From: Pseudomonas citrullilanati
GTDB lineage: Bacteria; Pseudomonadota; Gammaproteobacteria; Pseudomonadales; Pseudomonadaceae
Direction of reading: 5' to 3'
Length of the DNA stretch: 64,000 nt
Assembly: GCF_030580855.1 (NCBI RefSeq)
Contig: NZ_JAUQOP010000033.1
Location: 1 to 64,000, forward strand
In this document: piece after piece, positions 1-7,919 of the stretch
How positions within the stretch are numbered: the stretch's first letter is position 1
Layout: each line of letters starts with the position of its first letter
Notes under the pieces: model-generated
Databases searched by the model: none
What the model saw: the letters and a program-made list of their open reading frames with translations, nothing else
Told to the model about the DNA's origin: nothing
Program-made: the position numbers and the translations under genes

Positions 1-191
1 ATGACTTGAGTCGCCTCGGTAAATACCTCGGTCAGGCCGCCCGCCTGATGGTCGGCATGCCCGACTACGACAACTACGTCGAGCACATGCAAACCCAACA
101 CCCGGACAAGCCGCTGATGGACTACGAAACGTTCTTCCGCGAACGCCAGGAAGCCCGCTACGGCGGCAAGGCCGGGCCCAAGTGTTGTTGA
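1..191 (+). CDS. YbdD/YjiX-family small protein (DUF466), 5' end cut by window
   Basis: The reading frame is open to the left edge. The first full codons read D-L-S-R-L-G-K and the protein ends in KCC before TGA. The visible part contains the family pattern GMPDYDNYVEHM and the C-terminal YGGKAGPKCC. Full-length members are about 65 residues, so only a few N-terminal residues are missing. The internal TTG at position 6 is not a convincing start, because the frame continues upstream of it. In gammaproteobacteria this gene normally lies directly downstream of a CstA/BtsT-type pyruvate or peptide transporter, which would be just outside the window. Its molecular role is not established; it is thought to accompany the transporter. 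Confidence 0.85.
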   Translation, partial: DLSRLGKYLGQAARLMVGMPDYDNYVEHMQTQHPDKPLMDYETFFRERQEARYGGKAGPKCC

Positions 192-213
192 CAATGAGGT
201 AGCTCAACCCCCT

Positions 214-676
214 GTGTGGGAGCGGGCTTGCTCGCGAAGGCGGTGTATCAGTTGACGAAGGTGTCGACTGGCCGGACGCTTTCGCGGGCAGGCCCGCTCC
301 CACAGGTGTTTTGGGGTGGTTTCAAGCTAGGCGTACACCGCCGACCCTGTGTGGGAGCGAGCTTGCTCGCGAAGGCGGTGGGTCAGTTGACGAAGATGTC
401 GACTGGCCGGACGCTATCGCGGGCAAGCCCGCTCCCACAGGTGTTTTGGGGGATTTCAAGCTAGGCGTACACCACCGATCCCTTGTGGGAGCGAGCCTGC
501 TCGCGAAGGCGGTGGGTCAGTTGATGAAGGTGTCGACTGGCCGGACGCTATCGCGGGCAAGCCCGCTCCCACAGGTGTTTTGGGGTGGTTTCAAGCTAGG
601 CGTACACCACCGATCCCTTGTGGGAGCGAGCTTGCTCGCGAAGGCGGTGTATCAGTTGACGAAGATGCCGACTGGC
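214..676. repeat. Tandem REP array, about 135-bp unit, 3.4 copies
   Basis: Direct REP cores (TGTGGGAGCGGGCTTGCTCG and variants) start at about 214, 350, 484 and 619. Inverted cores lie at about 281-306, 417-441 and 551-574. Each unit is a direct REP, a spacer of about 40 bases containing GACTGGCCGGACGCT, an inverted REP, and a second spacer containing TTTCAAGCTAGGCGTACACC. Even the spacers are nearly identical between units, so the array grew by tandem duplication of a whole REP pair. The last copy breaks off near 676, just before the end of the chemotaxis gene. The open frames that run through it are artefacts. It fills the gap between 192 and 701. Confidence 0.9.
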
Positions 677-701
677 TCGCCACACCCACCCGCCACCCAC
701 A

Positions 702-2498
702 TCACTCCGCCAGCAACACCGCCGCATCGAACCCCACCCGCAAGTTGCCCCAATGGCGGCCGCCGAAGAAGAAGGGTACGTCGATCTCGGTCATGATTTC
801 CCCGGTGTCGCGCAGGTAGGTCTGGAGCAGGAAGCGCTGGACGTTGCCCGCCGCGCGCAGGCCGATCGGGTCGTTGAAGATCCGTTTGTTGCGGCACACC
901 GGCAGGTCCACTGCGCGATCACCGGTGGGCGGCTTGGAAACCCAGCTGTTGTTCACCGGGCAATACCCCTTGGTGTCGACGATGAACGACACCTTGCCAC
1001 CCGGCGTGCTGCGGGTGAGGTTGTCGCATTCCTCCTGGCAGACCTGGGCGAAGCGTTCGGTGTAGCCGGTCATGTACTGCTTGGGATCGGTGCCGGGAAT
1101 CAGTTGGTAGCTCTGGTCGAACAGGTTGAGGCCTTCGCGGTGCAGCGCTTCCAGGCGGACCTGGAGCGTATCGCGGCATTCGCTGGCGCGGGTGATCGCG
1201 GCGTCGAGCTTGCCGTGGCCCAGCACGAACCGGCCCAACAGCGCCTGGACCTTTTCGGCGACGCCGGACAGGTCGCGAGTGGCCGTGGCCGACTGCTGCA
1301 TGCGCTGGTCAATCGACTGGCTGTCGGCATGGATCTGGGTCACCCGGTCGTTGATGCCGGTGTTGCTGTCGGCGAACTGCTGGATATGCCCGGCAATGTC
1401 CGCCAGCTTGCCGTTGGTGGATTCGAAGTCGCTGATCATGCTTTCGAAATGGCCGGAGGCACGCTCCACCACTTTCTGGGTTTCCCGGGCGCTGTGGCTG
1501 ATCTGGGTGGTCTGTTCGTGGGTGGAGCTGACTTCTTCGAGCATGGCGTCGATGTTGCGCGAGATATCGTCGGTGGCCCGGCTGACGTTCTGGGCCAGGG
1601 TGCGCACTTCATCGGCCACCACCGCAAAGCCGCGGCCGCTTTCGCCGGCCCGGGCGGCTTCGATGGCCGCGTTGAGGGCCAGCAAGTTGGTCTGGGCGGA
1701 AATCTGCTGGATCAGTCCGACGATCGACTTGATGCTCGAAGAGCGCTGGTTCAGGGCGCTCACCAGCGTGGCGAACTCACCGAGGCTGGCAGAGATTTCG
1801 CTGATGTTGCCGGTCACTTCCAGCAGCTCGGCGTAGGAGTCTCGGGCCATGCTCAGGTTCTGGGCGGTGGTGCTGGAAATGCCCTGGGTCTGGCGCGACA
1901 CCTCTTCGATGCGGCCCACGGCGGTATTGCTCTGCTCCATCACTTCCCTGGCGAACCGTGCCTGGTGGGTCGCGCTGTCGCTGGAGTCGCTGATGTTCTT
2001 GAGCGAGCGCGCCGACTCGACGGCAATGTGCACGGTCAACGCCTGCACATTGCTGATGATCTCCCGCTGCTTGGCCAGGAAGCGGTTGCAAGTGCTGGCC
2101 AGCACGCGGATTTCGTCATGGGTCACCAAGGGCAGGTCCTTGGACAAGTCGCCTTCACCGTTGGCGATTTCTTCCAGGGCCTTGGTCATGGCGGTGACCG
2201 GGCGCACGATCAGGTGCCGGAAGTACCAGACCATGAAACTGATCATGGCCAGGGTCAGGAACGCGCCGAAGAGCAGGGCATGGCTGAGGCTGTCGAGGCG
2301 GCTCTCGATTTGCCCCAGCAACGCCGCATCAAGCTGCGCGCCGCGCAACTGCAGCAGGATATCGGCACGGGCACTCAGGGCCACCCAGTACAGCAGCCCG
2401 CTGACCAACACCAGCAGGAAAAGGCTCGACAACTTTTTGGTGAGCGTATCGAAGAACTGCATCTCGATAGACTCGTACAAGGCCTTTAACGTCTGCAT
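702..2498 (-). CDS. Methyl-accepting chemotaxis protein with C-terminal sensor-like domain
   Basis: This 598-residue protein has two membrane segments (about 24-42 and 74-93) with a periplasmic loop of only about 30 residues. A HAMP region follows (about 95-150), then a long coiled-coil signalling domain whose hairpin tip contains QTNLLALNAAIEAARAGESG. About 130 residues follow the signalling domain. They contain several cysteines and the pattern RIFND...TYLRDTGE...GRHWGNLRVGFD, which resembles a Cache/PAS-like sensory module, here placed in the cytoplasm. The role is to relay a signal to CheW/CheA. The ATG at 2498 is preceded by AGGAG with a 7-base gap. A TTG 18 bases upstream includes that Shine-Dalgarno inside the coding sequence and is rejected. 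Ligand unknown. Confidence 0.9.
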   Translation of the reverse strand: MQTLKALYESIEMQFFDTLTKKLSSLFLLVLVSGLLYWVALSARADILLQLRGAQLDAALLGQIESRLDSLSHALLFGAFLTLAMISFMVWYFRHLIVRPVTAMTKALEEIANGEGDLSKDLPLVTHDEIRVLASTCNRFLAKQREIISNVQALTVHIAVESARSLKNISDSSDSATHQARFAREVMEQSNTAVGRIEEVSRQTQGISSTTAQNLSMARDSYAELLEVTGNISEISASLGEFATLVSALNQRSSSIKSIVGLIQQISAQTNLLALNAAIEAARAGESGRGFAVVADEVRTLAQNVSRATDDISRNIDAMLEEVSSTHEQTTQISHSARETQKVVERASGHFESMISDFESTNGKLADIAGHIQQFADSNTGINDRVTQIHADSQSIDQRMQQSATATRDLSGVAEKVQALLGRFVLGHGKLDAAITRASECRDTLQVRLEALHREGLNLFDQSYQLIPGTDPKQYMTGYTERFAQVCQEECDNLTRSTPGGKVSFIVDTKGYCPVNNSWVSKPPTGDRAVDLPVCRNKRIFNDPIGLRAAGNVQRFLLQTYLRDTGEIMTEIDVPFFFGGRHWGNLRVGFDAAVLLAE

Positions 2499-2643
2499 GC
2501 CGCTGCTCCTGGGCAAAAAAATCTCTCAATGGAATACATTCGACCGAGAGGGCCAAAGCTTTAGCGGATTAGGGCGTTTTGATATCACTGCGGGGCGTCG
2601 GCCCAGCGATCGTGGAAGCAGGCTCACTCCACGATGTATTTAC

Positions 2644-2658
2644 TGGGAATGGTTCTCA
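2644..2658 (+). promoter_or_regulatory. Candidate Fur box
   Basis: TGGGAATGGTTCTCA matches 13 of 15 positions of the symmetric Pseudomonas Fur-box core TGAGAATGATTCTCA. It lies 45 bases before the start of a TonB-dependent siderophore receptor, the expected place for iron repression. The match was judged by eye only. Confidence 0.6.
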
Positions 2659-2702
2659 AAGTATAGTCGCTCTCATTAACATCCCTCCGTGAGTGCAGCG
2701 CT

Positions 2703-4829
2703 TTGAATCGTTCCACCCCTCCCGTCAGACGCAACCGCTTCATCCAGTGTTTATTGCCCACCGTCTCCTGTTGCTTCATCGCGACCCCGCTGTGGGCGCA
2801 GGACACGCTCGAACTGCCGGCCACGGCCATCCAGGGCAGTCGTACGCTCCAGGACGAGGGCTACACGGCGTCGCAAGCCAGTACCGCGAGCAAAAGCGAT
2901 GTACCGATCAAGGAGGAAGCGCAATCGATCAATGTGGTGACCCCGCAGACACTGGACGATTACCAGGTGCGCTCGCTGGGCGATGCGATGAAGTTCGTCA
3001 GCGGCGTCAGCCAGGGCAATACCCTGGGCGGCTCGCGGGATTCGCTGGTCAAGCGCGGTTTCGGTACCAACGACGACGGCTCGATCCTGCGCGACGGCGT
3101 GCGTTCGAACCTGGGGCACAACTTCAGCGCTACCACCGAGCGCGTCGAAGTGCTCAAGGGCCCGGCCTCGATGCTGTACGGCGCCTTGGAGCCCGGCGGG
3201 TTGATCAATGTCATCAGCAAGCAGCCCGAGTACAGCCAAAGCACCACCTTGAGCGGCTCTGCCTACAGCGAAGGCGGCGGCACCATGGCCCTGGACACCA
3301 CCGGACCGTTGGGCGATACCGGCCTGGCGTATCGCCTGATTGCCGAACGCGGGCATGAGGATTACTGGCGCAACTACGGCGTCAACGAGAGCACGCTGGT
3401 GGCGCCGTCCTTGGCTTGGACAGGGGAGCGGGCTTCGTTGAATTTGAGTTATGAATACAACGAATATTCCAATCCGTTCGACCGGGGTACGGTGTTCACC
3501 AACGGGCATCCGGCCGATATCGATTATGACAAGCGCCTGGATGAGCCTTGGGCCAAGAGCGTGGGGATTCGCGAGACGGCTACGGCGCGGTTCGAATATG
3601 AGTTGAGTGAGGCGTGGAAGACCCGTGTGACTTATGGTTGGAACAATGATCGGTACAGTCTTTCGATTGCGCAGCCGAGCCTGTCAAAAACCGGTGTTTT
3701 TCAACGGGCTGCCAACGGTGCTCATTATGACGACGAAACTCGCTATGCCAGTTGGGATTTCATGGGCAAGCAAGAGCTGCTTGGCCAACGTCACGATTTG
3801 TTGATTGGCGTTGATAATCAGGTTTCTGATCAATTCCGTGGCAAGACTTACCGTGGAAAGGCTCAGGCTGGTTTCGATATCACATCGCCGGTTTATGGCG
3901 GTCTGGCTGAGCCCAGTGTGATCAGTCCAACTCAAAGCGATCTGCGCAACCAGTTGAACTCCAGCTCTGTCTATTTGAAGGACAACTGGCATCTCGACGA
4001 TCGCTGGATTTTGGTATTGGGAGGTCGTTATCAGCATTACGATCAATACAGTGACCAGGGGCTTGGTAGTAACTACGAAGTCAATCGCGATGACAACGGT
4101 GACGCCTTCGTACCCTTCCTCGGCCTGGTTTACAAAGCCACCGACACTTTGTCGCTGTACGGTAACTACAGCCGTTCGTTCAAGCCCAATGACACCGTGG
4201 ACGACGCCGGCAAGACCTTCGATCCGGAGGAGGGCCGCAGCTATGAGATCGGTGCCAAGTACGATCCGCTCCCAGGCTTGAACATCAACCTCGCGTTGTT
4301 CGACATCGTCAAGAAAAACGTCGTGACGTCCTCTACGGTCAATGGCGTGACCCTGTCGGAAGCCGCCGGCAAAGTCGGTTCCCAAGGCCTGGAACTGGAC
4401 ATCACCGGTCGCCTGTCCGAGCGTTGGGACCTGATTGGCACCTACGCCTACACCCACACGGAAATCCTCGACGATCCGGATGATGAAGGCCAACGCCTCG
4501 CTGACGCACCCAAGCACACCGCCAGCCTGTACTTGAGCCACCACTTGAACGTACCTGCCGAATTCGGCGCCTGGCACGCCGGTGCCGGTGCGCGCTACGT
4601 CGGTGAACGCGCCGCCAACAACGCCAACGATTTCTGGCTGAGCAGCTATACCGTCGCCGACGCCTTCCTGCGTTGGGAGTCGCCGGTATTCGGGCACAAG
4701 ACCTCGCTGCAACTGAACGTCGACAACCTGTTCGACAAGCAGTACTACCCGTCCTCCACCGGCAGCCAGTTGCAAGTCAACGTCGGCGAGCCGCGTACCG
4801 CCAAGCTGAGCGCCAGCGTGACGTTCTGA
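2703..4829 (+). CDS. TonB-dependent siderophore receptor
   Basis: This 708-residue outer-membrane receptor imports a ferric siderophore using TonB energy. A signal peptide ends near residue 32 (IATPLWA, then QD). The mature protein goes directly into a TonB-box-like stretch and the plug domain (about 60-165, with RGFG and the conserved VEVLKGPASMLYG). A 22-strand barrel domain follows, ending in the terminal phenylalanine SASVTF. There is no N-terminal signalling (STN) domain, so it is not expected to control its own sigma/anti-sigma pair. The only start giving a complete signal peptide is TTG at 2703; a short GAG 9 bases upstream is a weak ribosome site. The Fur-box candidate upstream and the strong terminator downstream make it a single-gene unit. 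The siderophore cannot be named. Confidence 0.9.
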   Translation: MNRSTPPVRRNRFIQCLLPTVSCCFIATPLWAQDTLELPATAIQGSRTLQDEGYTASQASTASKSDVPIKEEAQSINVVTPQTLDDYQVRSLGDAMKFVSGVSQGNTLGGSRDSLVKRGFGTNDDGSILRDGVRSNLGHNFSATTERVEVLKGPASMLYGALEPGGLINVISKQPEYSQSTTLSGSAYSEGGGTMALDTTGPLGDTGLAYRLIAERGHEDYWRNYGVNESTLVAPSLAWTGERASLNLSYEYNEYSNPFDRGTVFTNGHPADIDYDKRLDEPWAKSVGIRETATARFEYELSEAWKTRVTYGWNNDRYSLSIAQPSLSKTGVFQRAANGAHYDDETRYASWDFMGKQELLGQRHDLLIGVDNQVSDQFRGKTYRGKAQAGFDITSPVYGGLAEPSVISPTQSDLRNQLNSSSVYLKDNWHLDDRWILVLGGRYQHYDQYSDQGLGSNYEVNRDDNGDAFVPFLGLVYKATDTLSLYGNYSRSFKPNDTVDDAGKTFDPEEGRSYEIGAKYDPLPGLNINLALFDIVKKNVVTSSTVNGVTLSEAAGKVGSQGLELDITGRLSERWDLIGTYAYTHTEILDDPDDEGQRLADAPKHTASLYLSHHLNVPAEFGAWHAGAGARYVGERAANNANDFWLSSYTVADAFLRWESPVFGHKTSLQLNVDNLFDKQYYPSSTGSQLQVNVGEPRTAKLSASVTF

Positions 4830-4849
4830 CTTCGCGGCGTTGAAATGCA

Positions 4850-4883
4850 AAATGCCCGGGACCTGAATCCCGGGCATTTTTTG
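4850..4883 (+). terminator. Rho-independent terminator after the siderophore receptor
   Basis: AATGCCCGGGA (4851-4861) pairs perfectly with TCCCGGGCATT (4868-4878) across a 6-base loop and runs into TTTTTT. It sits between two convergent genes and could serve both. Confidence 0.9.
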
Positions 4884-4898
4884 TACCGCTGTCGGCGA

Positions 4899-5906
4899 CT
4901 AGGCCACTGTGCCGCCGATGGGACCTTGCGCCCCACGGTATTTAGCGCCCGCCCTCAGCGCATGGCGCAGCTTCAGCGCCGGGCGCTCGACCCCGTAGTA
5001 CGACACCCCACTCAACGCGAACGACAGCACCAGCACCGCCGTGATCATCAGGTTGCTGTACGCCACTGGCCAGAACGCGCGCAACACGTACATCACCACA
5101 AAATGATTGAGAAATACTCCATAGCTGATGTTGCCCAGCAGCTCATCCAGCCGGTGGTATTTCAATCGGCCGAGCAGGAACACCGCCGGCAGGCCCAGGG
5201 CGATGCCGAGGGTGACTTCGGCGTTGAACGGACGCCGGGGAATGACCCCGATGACAATCGCCACGAACATCGACGCGGCGATGATCGTGGTGATGGCCGC
5301 CATCCACAGGCCCTTTGCCCGAGCCCGGTACAGATAGCTGCCGCACAGGAAAATGAACAGCACCCCGGGCAGCAAGCGGTAGCCATAGAGATCGGTATTG
5401 ATGTAGCCCAGCGTCGCGACCATGAACACGGTGACTGACACGGCGAACGCGATCCCCCGGCGCCTATGGAGAATCAGGAAGGGGATCAGCAGGTAGAAGC
5501 ACATTTCCAGCCCGAGGGACCAGGCAGGTGGCAGGATCTCGGGCACGGTGATGCCGAACATGTAGAAACCCAGCGGCAGGATCGGCAAGCTGGTGGCGAT
5601 GTTCTCCAGCGTCAGGGCCTGCGCCTGGGGCGTTCCGGGCAAAAGGAAGTGAATCACCACACAGGACATGACGAAGTACAACAGGAACTGCGGGTACAGC
5701 CTCAGCAATCGATCCAGGTAGAACAGGCCGATACGCCCGACAGCGTTGTAGTTGCGTTCGATCAGCGAGGTCATCACGAAGCCGCTGATGATCAGGAAGG
5801 ACACCACGGCGACGACGCCGGGGTTGAACCCCATGAACGTCACGCCCATGTGCGAAATCGCCACGAGCAAGGCCAGCAGCAGACGGTAAACCCCCACGCG
5901 CATCAT
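4899..5906 (-). CDS. Acyltransferase family 3 (OafA-like) membrane protein
   Basis: This 335-residue polytopic membrane protein has about ten hydrophobic segments typical of the Acyl_transf_3 family. The first helix carries the conserved histidine in LVAISHMG. The sequence FFLIISGFV-like (VVSFLIISGFVMTSL) and the arginine-rich FYLDRLLRLYPQF loop are family hallmarks, as is NISYGVFLNHF near the C-terminus. Such enzymes transfer O-acyl groups onto surface glycans or other exported molecules at the cytoplasmic membrane. No glycan-synthesis genes are adjacent, so the acceptor is unknown. Two ATGs stand in tandem at the start, and no strong Shine-Dalgarno separates them. Confidence 0.85.
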   Translation of the reverse strand: MMRVGVYRLLLALLVAISHMGVTFMGFNPGVVAVVSFLIISGFVMTSLIERNYNAVGRIGLFYLDRLLRLYPQFLLYFVMSCVVIHFLLPGTPQAQALTLENIATSLPILPLGFYMFGITVPEILPPAWSLGLEMCFYLLIPFLILHRRRGIAFAVSVTVFMVATLGYINTDLYGYRLLPGVLFIFLCGSYLYRARAKGLWMAAITTIIAASMFVAIVIGVIPRRPFNAEVTLGIALGLPAVFLLGRLKYHRLDELLGNISYGVFLNHFVVMYVLRAFWPVAYSNLMITAVLVLSFALSGVSYYGVERPALKLRHALRAGAKYRGAQGPIGGTVA

Positions 5907-6216
5907 CCTTAATCAGAGTTGATCCGTTGGGGAGCGAAGTTATTTGGGTTTGCAGTGGGTGAACAGCGGTTTACAGGGGAGCGGCGGGGAAATGCGGGAG
6001 ATTGGCAGATTTGACATCAGCGTCTCGGTCAGGCCGCTTCTCGCTCCAAAGCGCCATTTCTACATTTTTAGAAGATTGTGGCGTCAAACAGACTGATACC
6101 CTCTTTTTTCAAGATTTAGATCAGGAAGTTATTTCCTCATTGATATAGCCATCATCCACCGGGCGGGAACGGGTGATGGCCGGTACATTCCGAATCTGTG
6201 CGACAGGCACCCCGCC

Positions 6217-6316
6217 ACCGCGAGCAGGCTCGCTCCCACAGGTGTCCCACGGCGTACGCAATGTTTGTGCGCACCCCTGGCCCTTGTGGGAGCGAGCCTG
6301 CTCGCGAATGGCGGTG
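6217..6316. repeat. REPIN-like inverted REP pair
   Basis: An inverted REP core (CGCGAGCAGGCTCGCTCCCA, starting 6219) and a direct one (TTGTGGGAGCGAGCCTGCTC, starting 6284) form a doublet just beyond the 3' end of the monooxygenase gene. The rest of the 5907-6323 gap is AT-richer non-coding DNA in which I see no gene. It should hold the promoter of the minus-strand acyltransferase, but no site was convincing. Confidence 0.8.
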
Positions 6317-6323
6317 CAACTGA

Positions 6324-7367
6324 TCAGCGAAACGCCGGCACCACGTGCTTGATGAACAACTCCAGGGATTTTTTCTTCTCGGCGTGAGGCAGGCTGTTGT
6401 CGCACCAGAAGCTGAACTCATCCACTCCCAGTTCCTGGTAGTACTTGATGCGTTCGATGATTTCCTGCGGAGTGCCGATCATGGTGTTCTTGCGGATGTT
6501 TTCCAGCTGGAATTCCGGACGCTCGGCGAACTTTTCTTCCGGGCTTGGCGCGAGGAAACCGTTGGCCGGCACTTGCTTGTTGCCGAACCAGGCATCGAAA
6601 GTGCGATAGAACCTGGAGATCGCCCGGGCACCGACCTTCCAGCCTTCGGGGTCGTCCACGGCATGCACGTGGGTGTGACGCAGCACCATCAACTGCGGGC
6701 GCGGGATATCGGGGTTGTTGTCCAGGGCCGCCTGGAACTTGTTCTTCAGGTCCAGGACTTCTTCGTCACCTTTCATCAGTGGCGTGACCATGACGTTGCA
6801 GCCGTTGGCGACAGCGAAGTTGTGGGAGTCCGGGTCGCGGGCGGCGATCCACATGGGCGGGTGCGGCTTGCGGATCGGCTTGGGCACGCTGGTGGACGTC
6901 GGGAATTTCCAGATCTCGCCGTCATGGGCGTAGTCGCCCTGCCACAGGGCGCGGACCACCGGAACCATCTCCCGCAGGGCCTGCCCACCGGCGGAGGCGG
7001 GCATGCCGCCGGCCATGCGATCGAATTCCACCTGGTAGGCACCCCGGGCCAAGCCCACCTCCATGCGGCCATTGCTGATCACATCCAGCAGCGCGCATTC
7101 ACCGGCCACCCGCAGCGGATGCCAGAACGGCGCGATGATGGTGCCGGCGCCCAGGTGGATGGTGGTGGTCTTGCCGGCGAGGTAGGCCAGCAACGGCATC
7201 GGGCTCGGCGAGATGGTGTATTCCATGGCGTGGTGTTCGCCGATCCACACGGTGCTGAAACCGCCGGCTTCGGCCAGGAGGGTCAGTTCGGTCAGGTCCT
7301 CGAACAGCTGGCGATGGCTGACGCTTTCGTCCCAACGCTCCATGTGTACGAACAGGGAAAATTTCAT
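6324..7367 (-). CDS. LLM-class (luciferase-like) flavin-dependent monooxygenase
   Basis: This 347-residue TIM-barrel enzyme of the bacterial luciferase superfamily uses reduced FMN supplied by a separate reductase to insert oxygen into an organic substrate. Visible family features are the start MKFSLFVHMERWDES, the WIGEHHAM segment near residue 43, the GAGTIIAPFWHPLRVAGE flavin-site region, and the C-terminal TPQEIIERIKYYQELGVDEF. The open frame extends upstream to 7595 through the flavin reductase gene. The ATG at 7367 is chosen because homology starts there and a purine-rich AGAGAGAG precedes it. It is the last gene of the ABC-transporter operon, 29 bases after the flavin reductase that would feed it. 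The substrate is unknown. Confidence 0.88.
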   Translation of the reverse strand: MKFSLFVHMERWDESVSHRQLFEDLTELTLLAEAGGFSTVWIGEHHAMEYTISPSPMPLLAYLAGKTTTIHLGAGTIIAPFWHPLRVAGECALLDVISNGRMEVGLARGAYQVEFDRMAGGMPASAGGQALREMVPVVRALWQGDYAHDGEIWKFPTSTSVPKPIRKPHPPMWIAARDPDSHNFAVANGCNVMVTPLMKGDEEVLDLKNKFQAALDNNPDIPRPQLMVLRHTHVHAVDDPEGWKVGARAISRFYRTFDAWFGNKQVPANGFLAPSPEEKFAERPEFQLENIRKNTMIGTPQEIIERIKYYQELGVDEFSFWCDNSLPHAEKKKSLELFIKHVVPAFR

Positions 7368-7396
7368 GGCGCTCTCTCTTGTCAGTGACGATCGGT

Positions 7397-7882
7397 TCAG
7401 GCGAGGACGGGCAGGGCGCCCATCTTGCCGTGGCAATAGACCAGTGGCCCCGACGTGTGCTGGGGGACGATCAGGTTCTTCACCGCGCCGACCATGATGG
7501 CGTGGTCGCCGCCCTCGTATTCGCGCCACAGTTCGCACTCGATGATGGCGGTGGCGTTGGCCAGAAGCGGGTTGCCCAGTTCGCTCAGGGTCCATTCGAT
7601 GTCCTGGGCCTTGTCCTTGCCTTTGCGGGCGAAGGCGTAGGCTTCGTCCTGCTGGCCGCCGGAAAGCACGTGGATGGCGAAGCGCTTGTTCTTGATCAGC
7701 ACCGGATAGGAGTCGGAGCTGTAGTTGGGGCAGAACAGCACCAGCGCCGGGTCCATCGACAGCGAGCTGAAGGCGCTGGCGGTCAGGCCGACGACCTGGT
7801 CGTCGTCGTCCAGGGTGGTGATCACTGTCACACCGGACGGGAACGAGCCCATGACCTGCTTGTACACATTGGCATCAATCAT
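7397..7882 (-). CDS. Flavin reductase family protein (RutF/HpaC type), copy 1
   Basis: This 161-residue NAD(P)H:flavin oxidoreductase has the typical opening FPSGVTVITT, the flavin-binding GLTASAFSSLSMDPALVLFC and the GDHAIMVGAV motif with its conserved histidine. It supplies reduced FMN to a partner monooxygenase, most probably the luciferase-like gene directly downstream. It is closely similar along its whole length to the second flavin reductase of this island at 15440-15925: same length, same terminal pattern GALP-LA, and about 70 percent identical by eye. The two look like paralogues from a duplication. It lies 37 bases after the ABC ATPase gene. Confidence 0.9.
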   Translation of the reverse strand: MIDANVYKQVMGSFPSGVTVITTLDDDDQVVGLTASAFSSLSMDPALVLFCPNYSSDSYPVLIKNKRFAIHVLSGGQQDEAYAFARKGKDKAQDIEWTLSELGNPLLANATAIIECELWREYEGGDHAIMVGAVKNLIVPQHTSGPLVYCHGKMGALPVLA

Positions 7883-7919
7883 TTAACAATCCTCTACGCA
7901 TACGTGATGACGCGATGCC

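Noticed and set aside
214..676. CRISPR-like periodic repeats
   Set aside because: Repeats alternate in orientation and the 'spacers' are themselves repeated, unlike CRISPR; no cas genes are present.
216..819. Open frames through the REP array that look like repeated proteins
   Set aside because: They translate REP cores and spacers (GASLLAKAV-type repeats) and have no independent start signals.
753..2489. Long plus-strand open frame antisense to the chemoreceptor
   Set aside because: Its translation has no recognisable motif. It exists because GC-rich codon bias of the real minus-strand gene suppresses stops in the mirrored frame.
7368..7595. N-terminal extension of the luciferase-like monooxygenase
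   Set aside because: The extended residues are an out-of-frame translation of the flavin reductase gene; family homology starts at the ATG at 7367.
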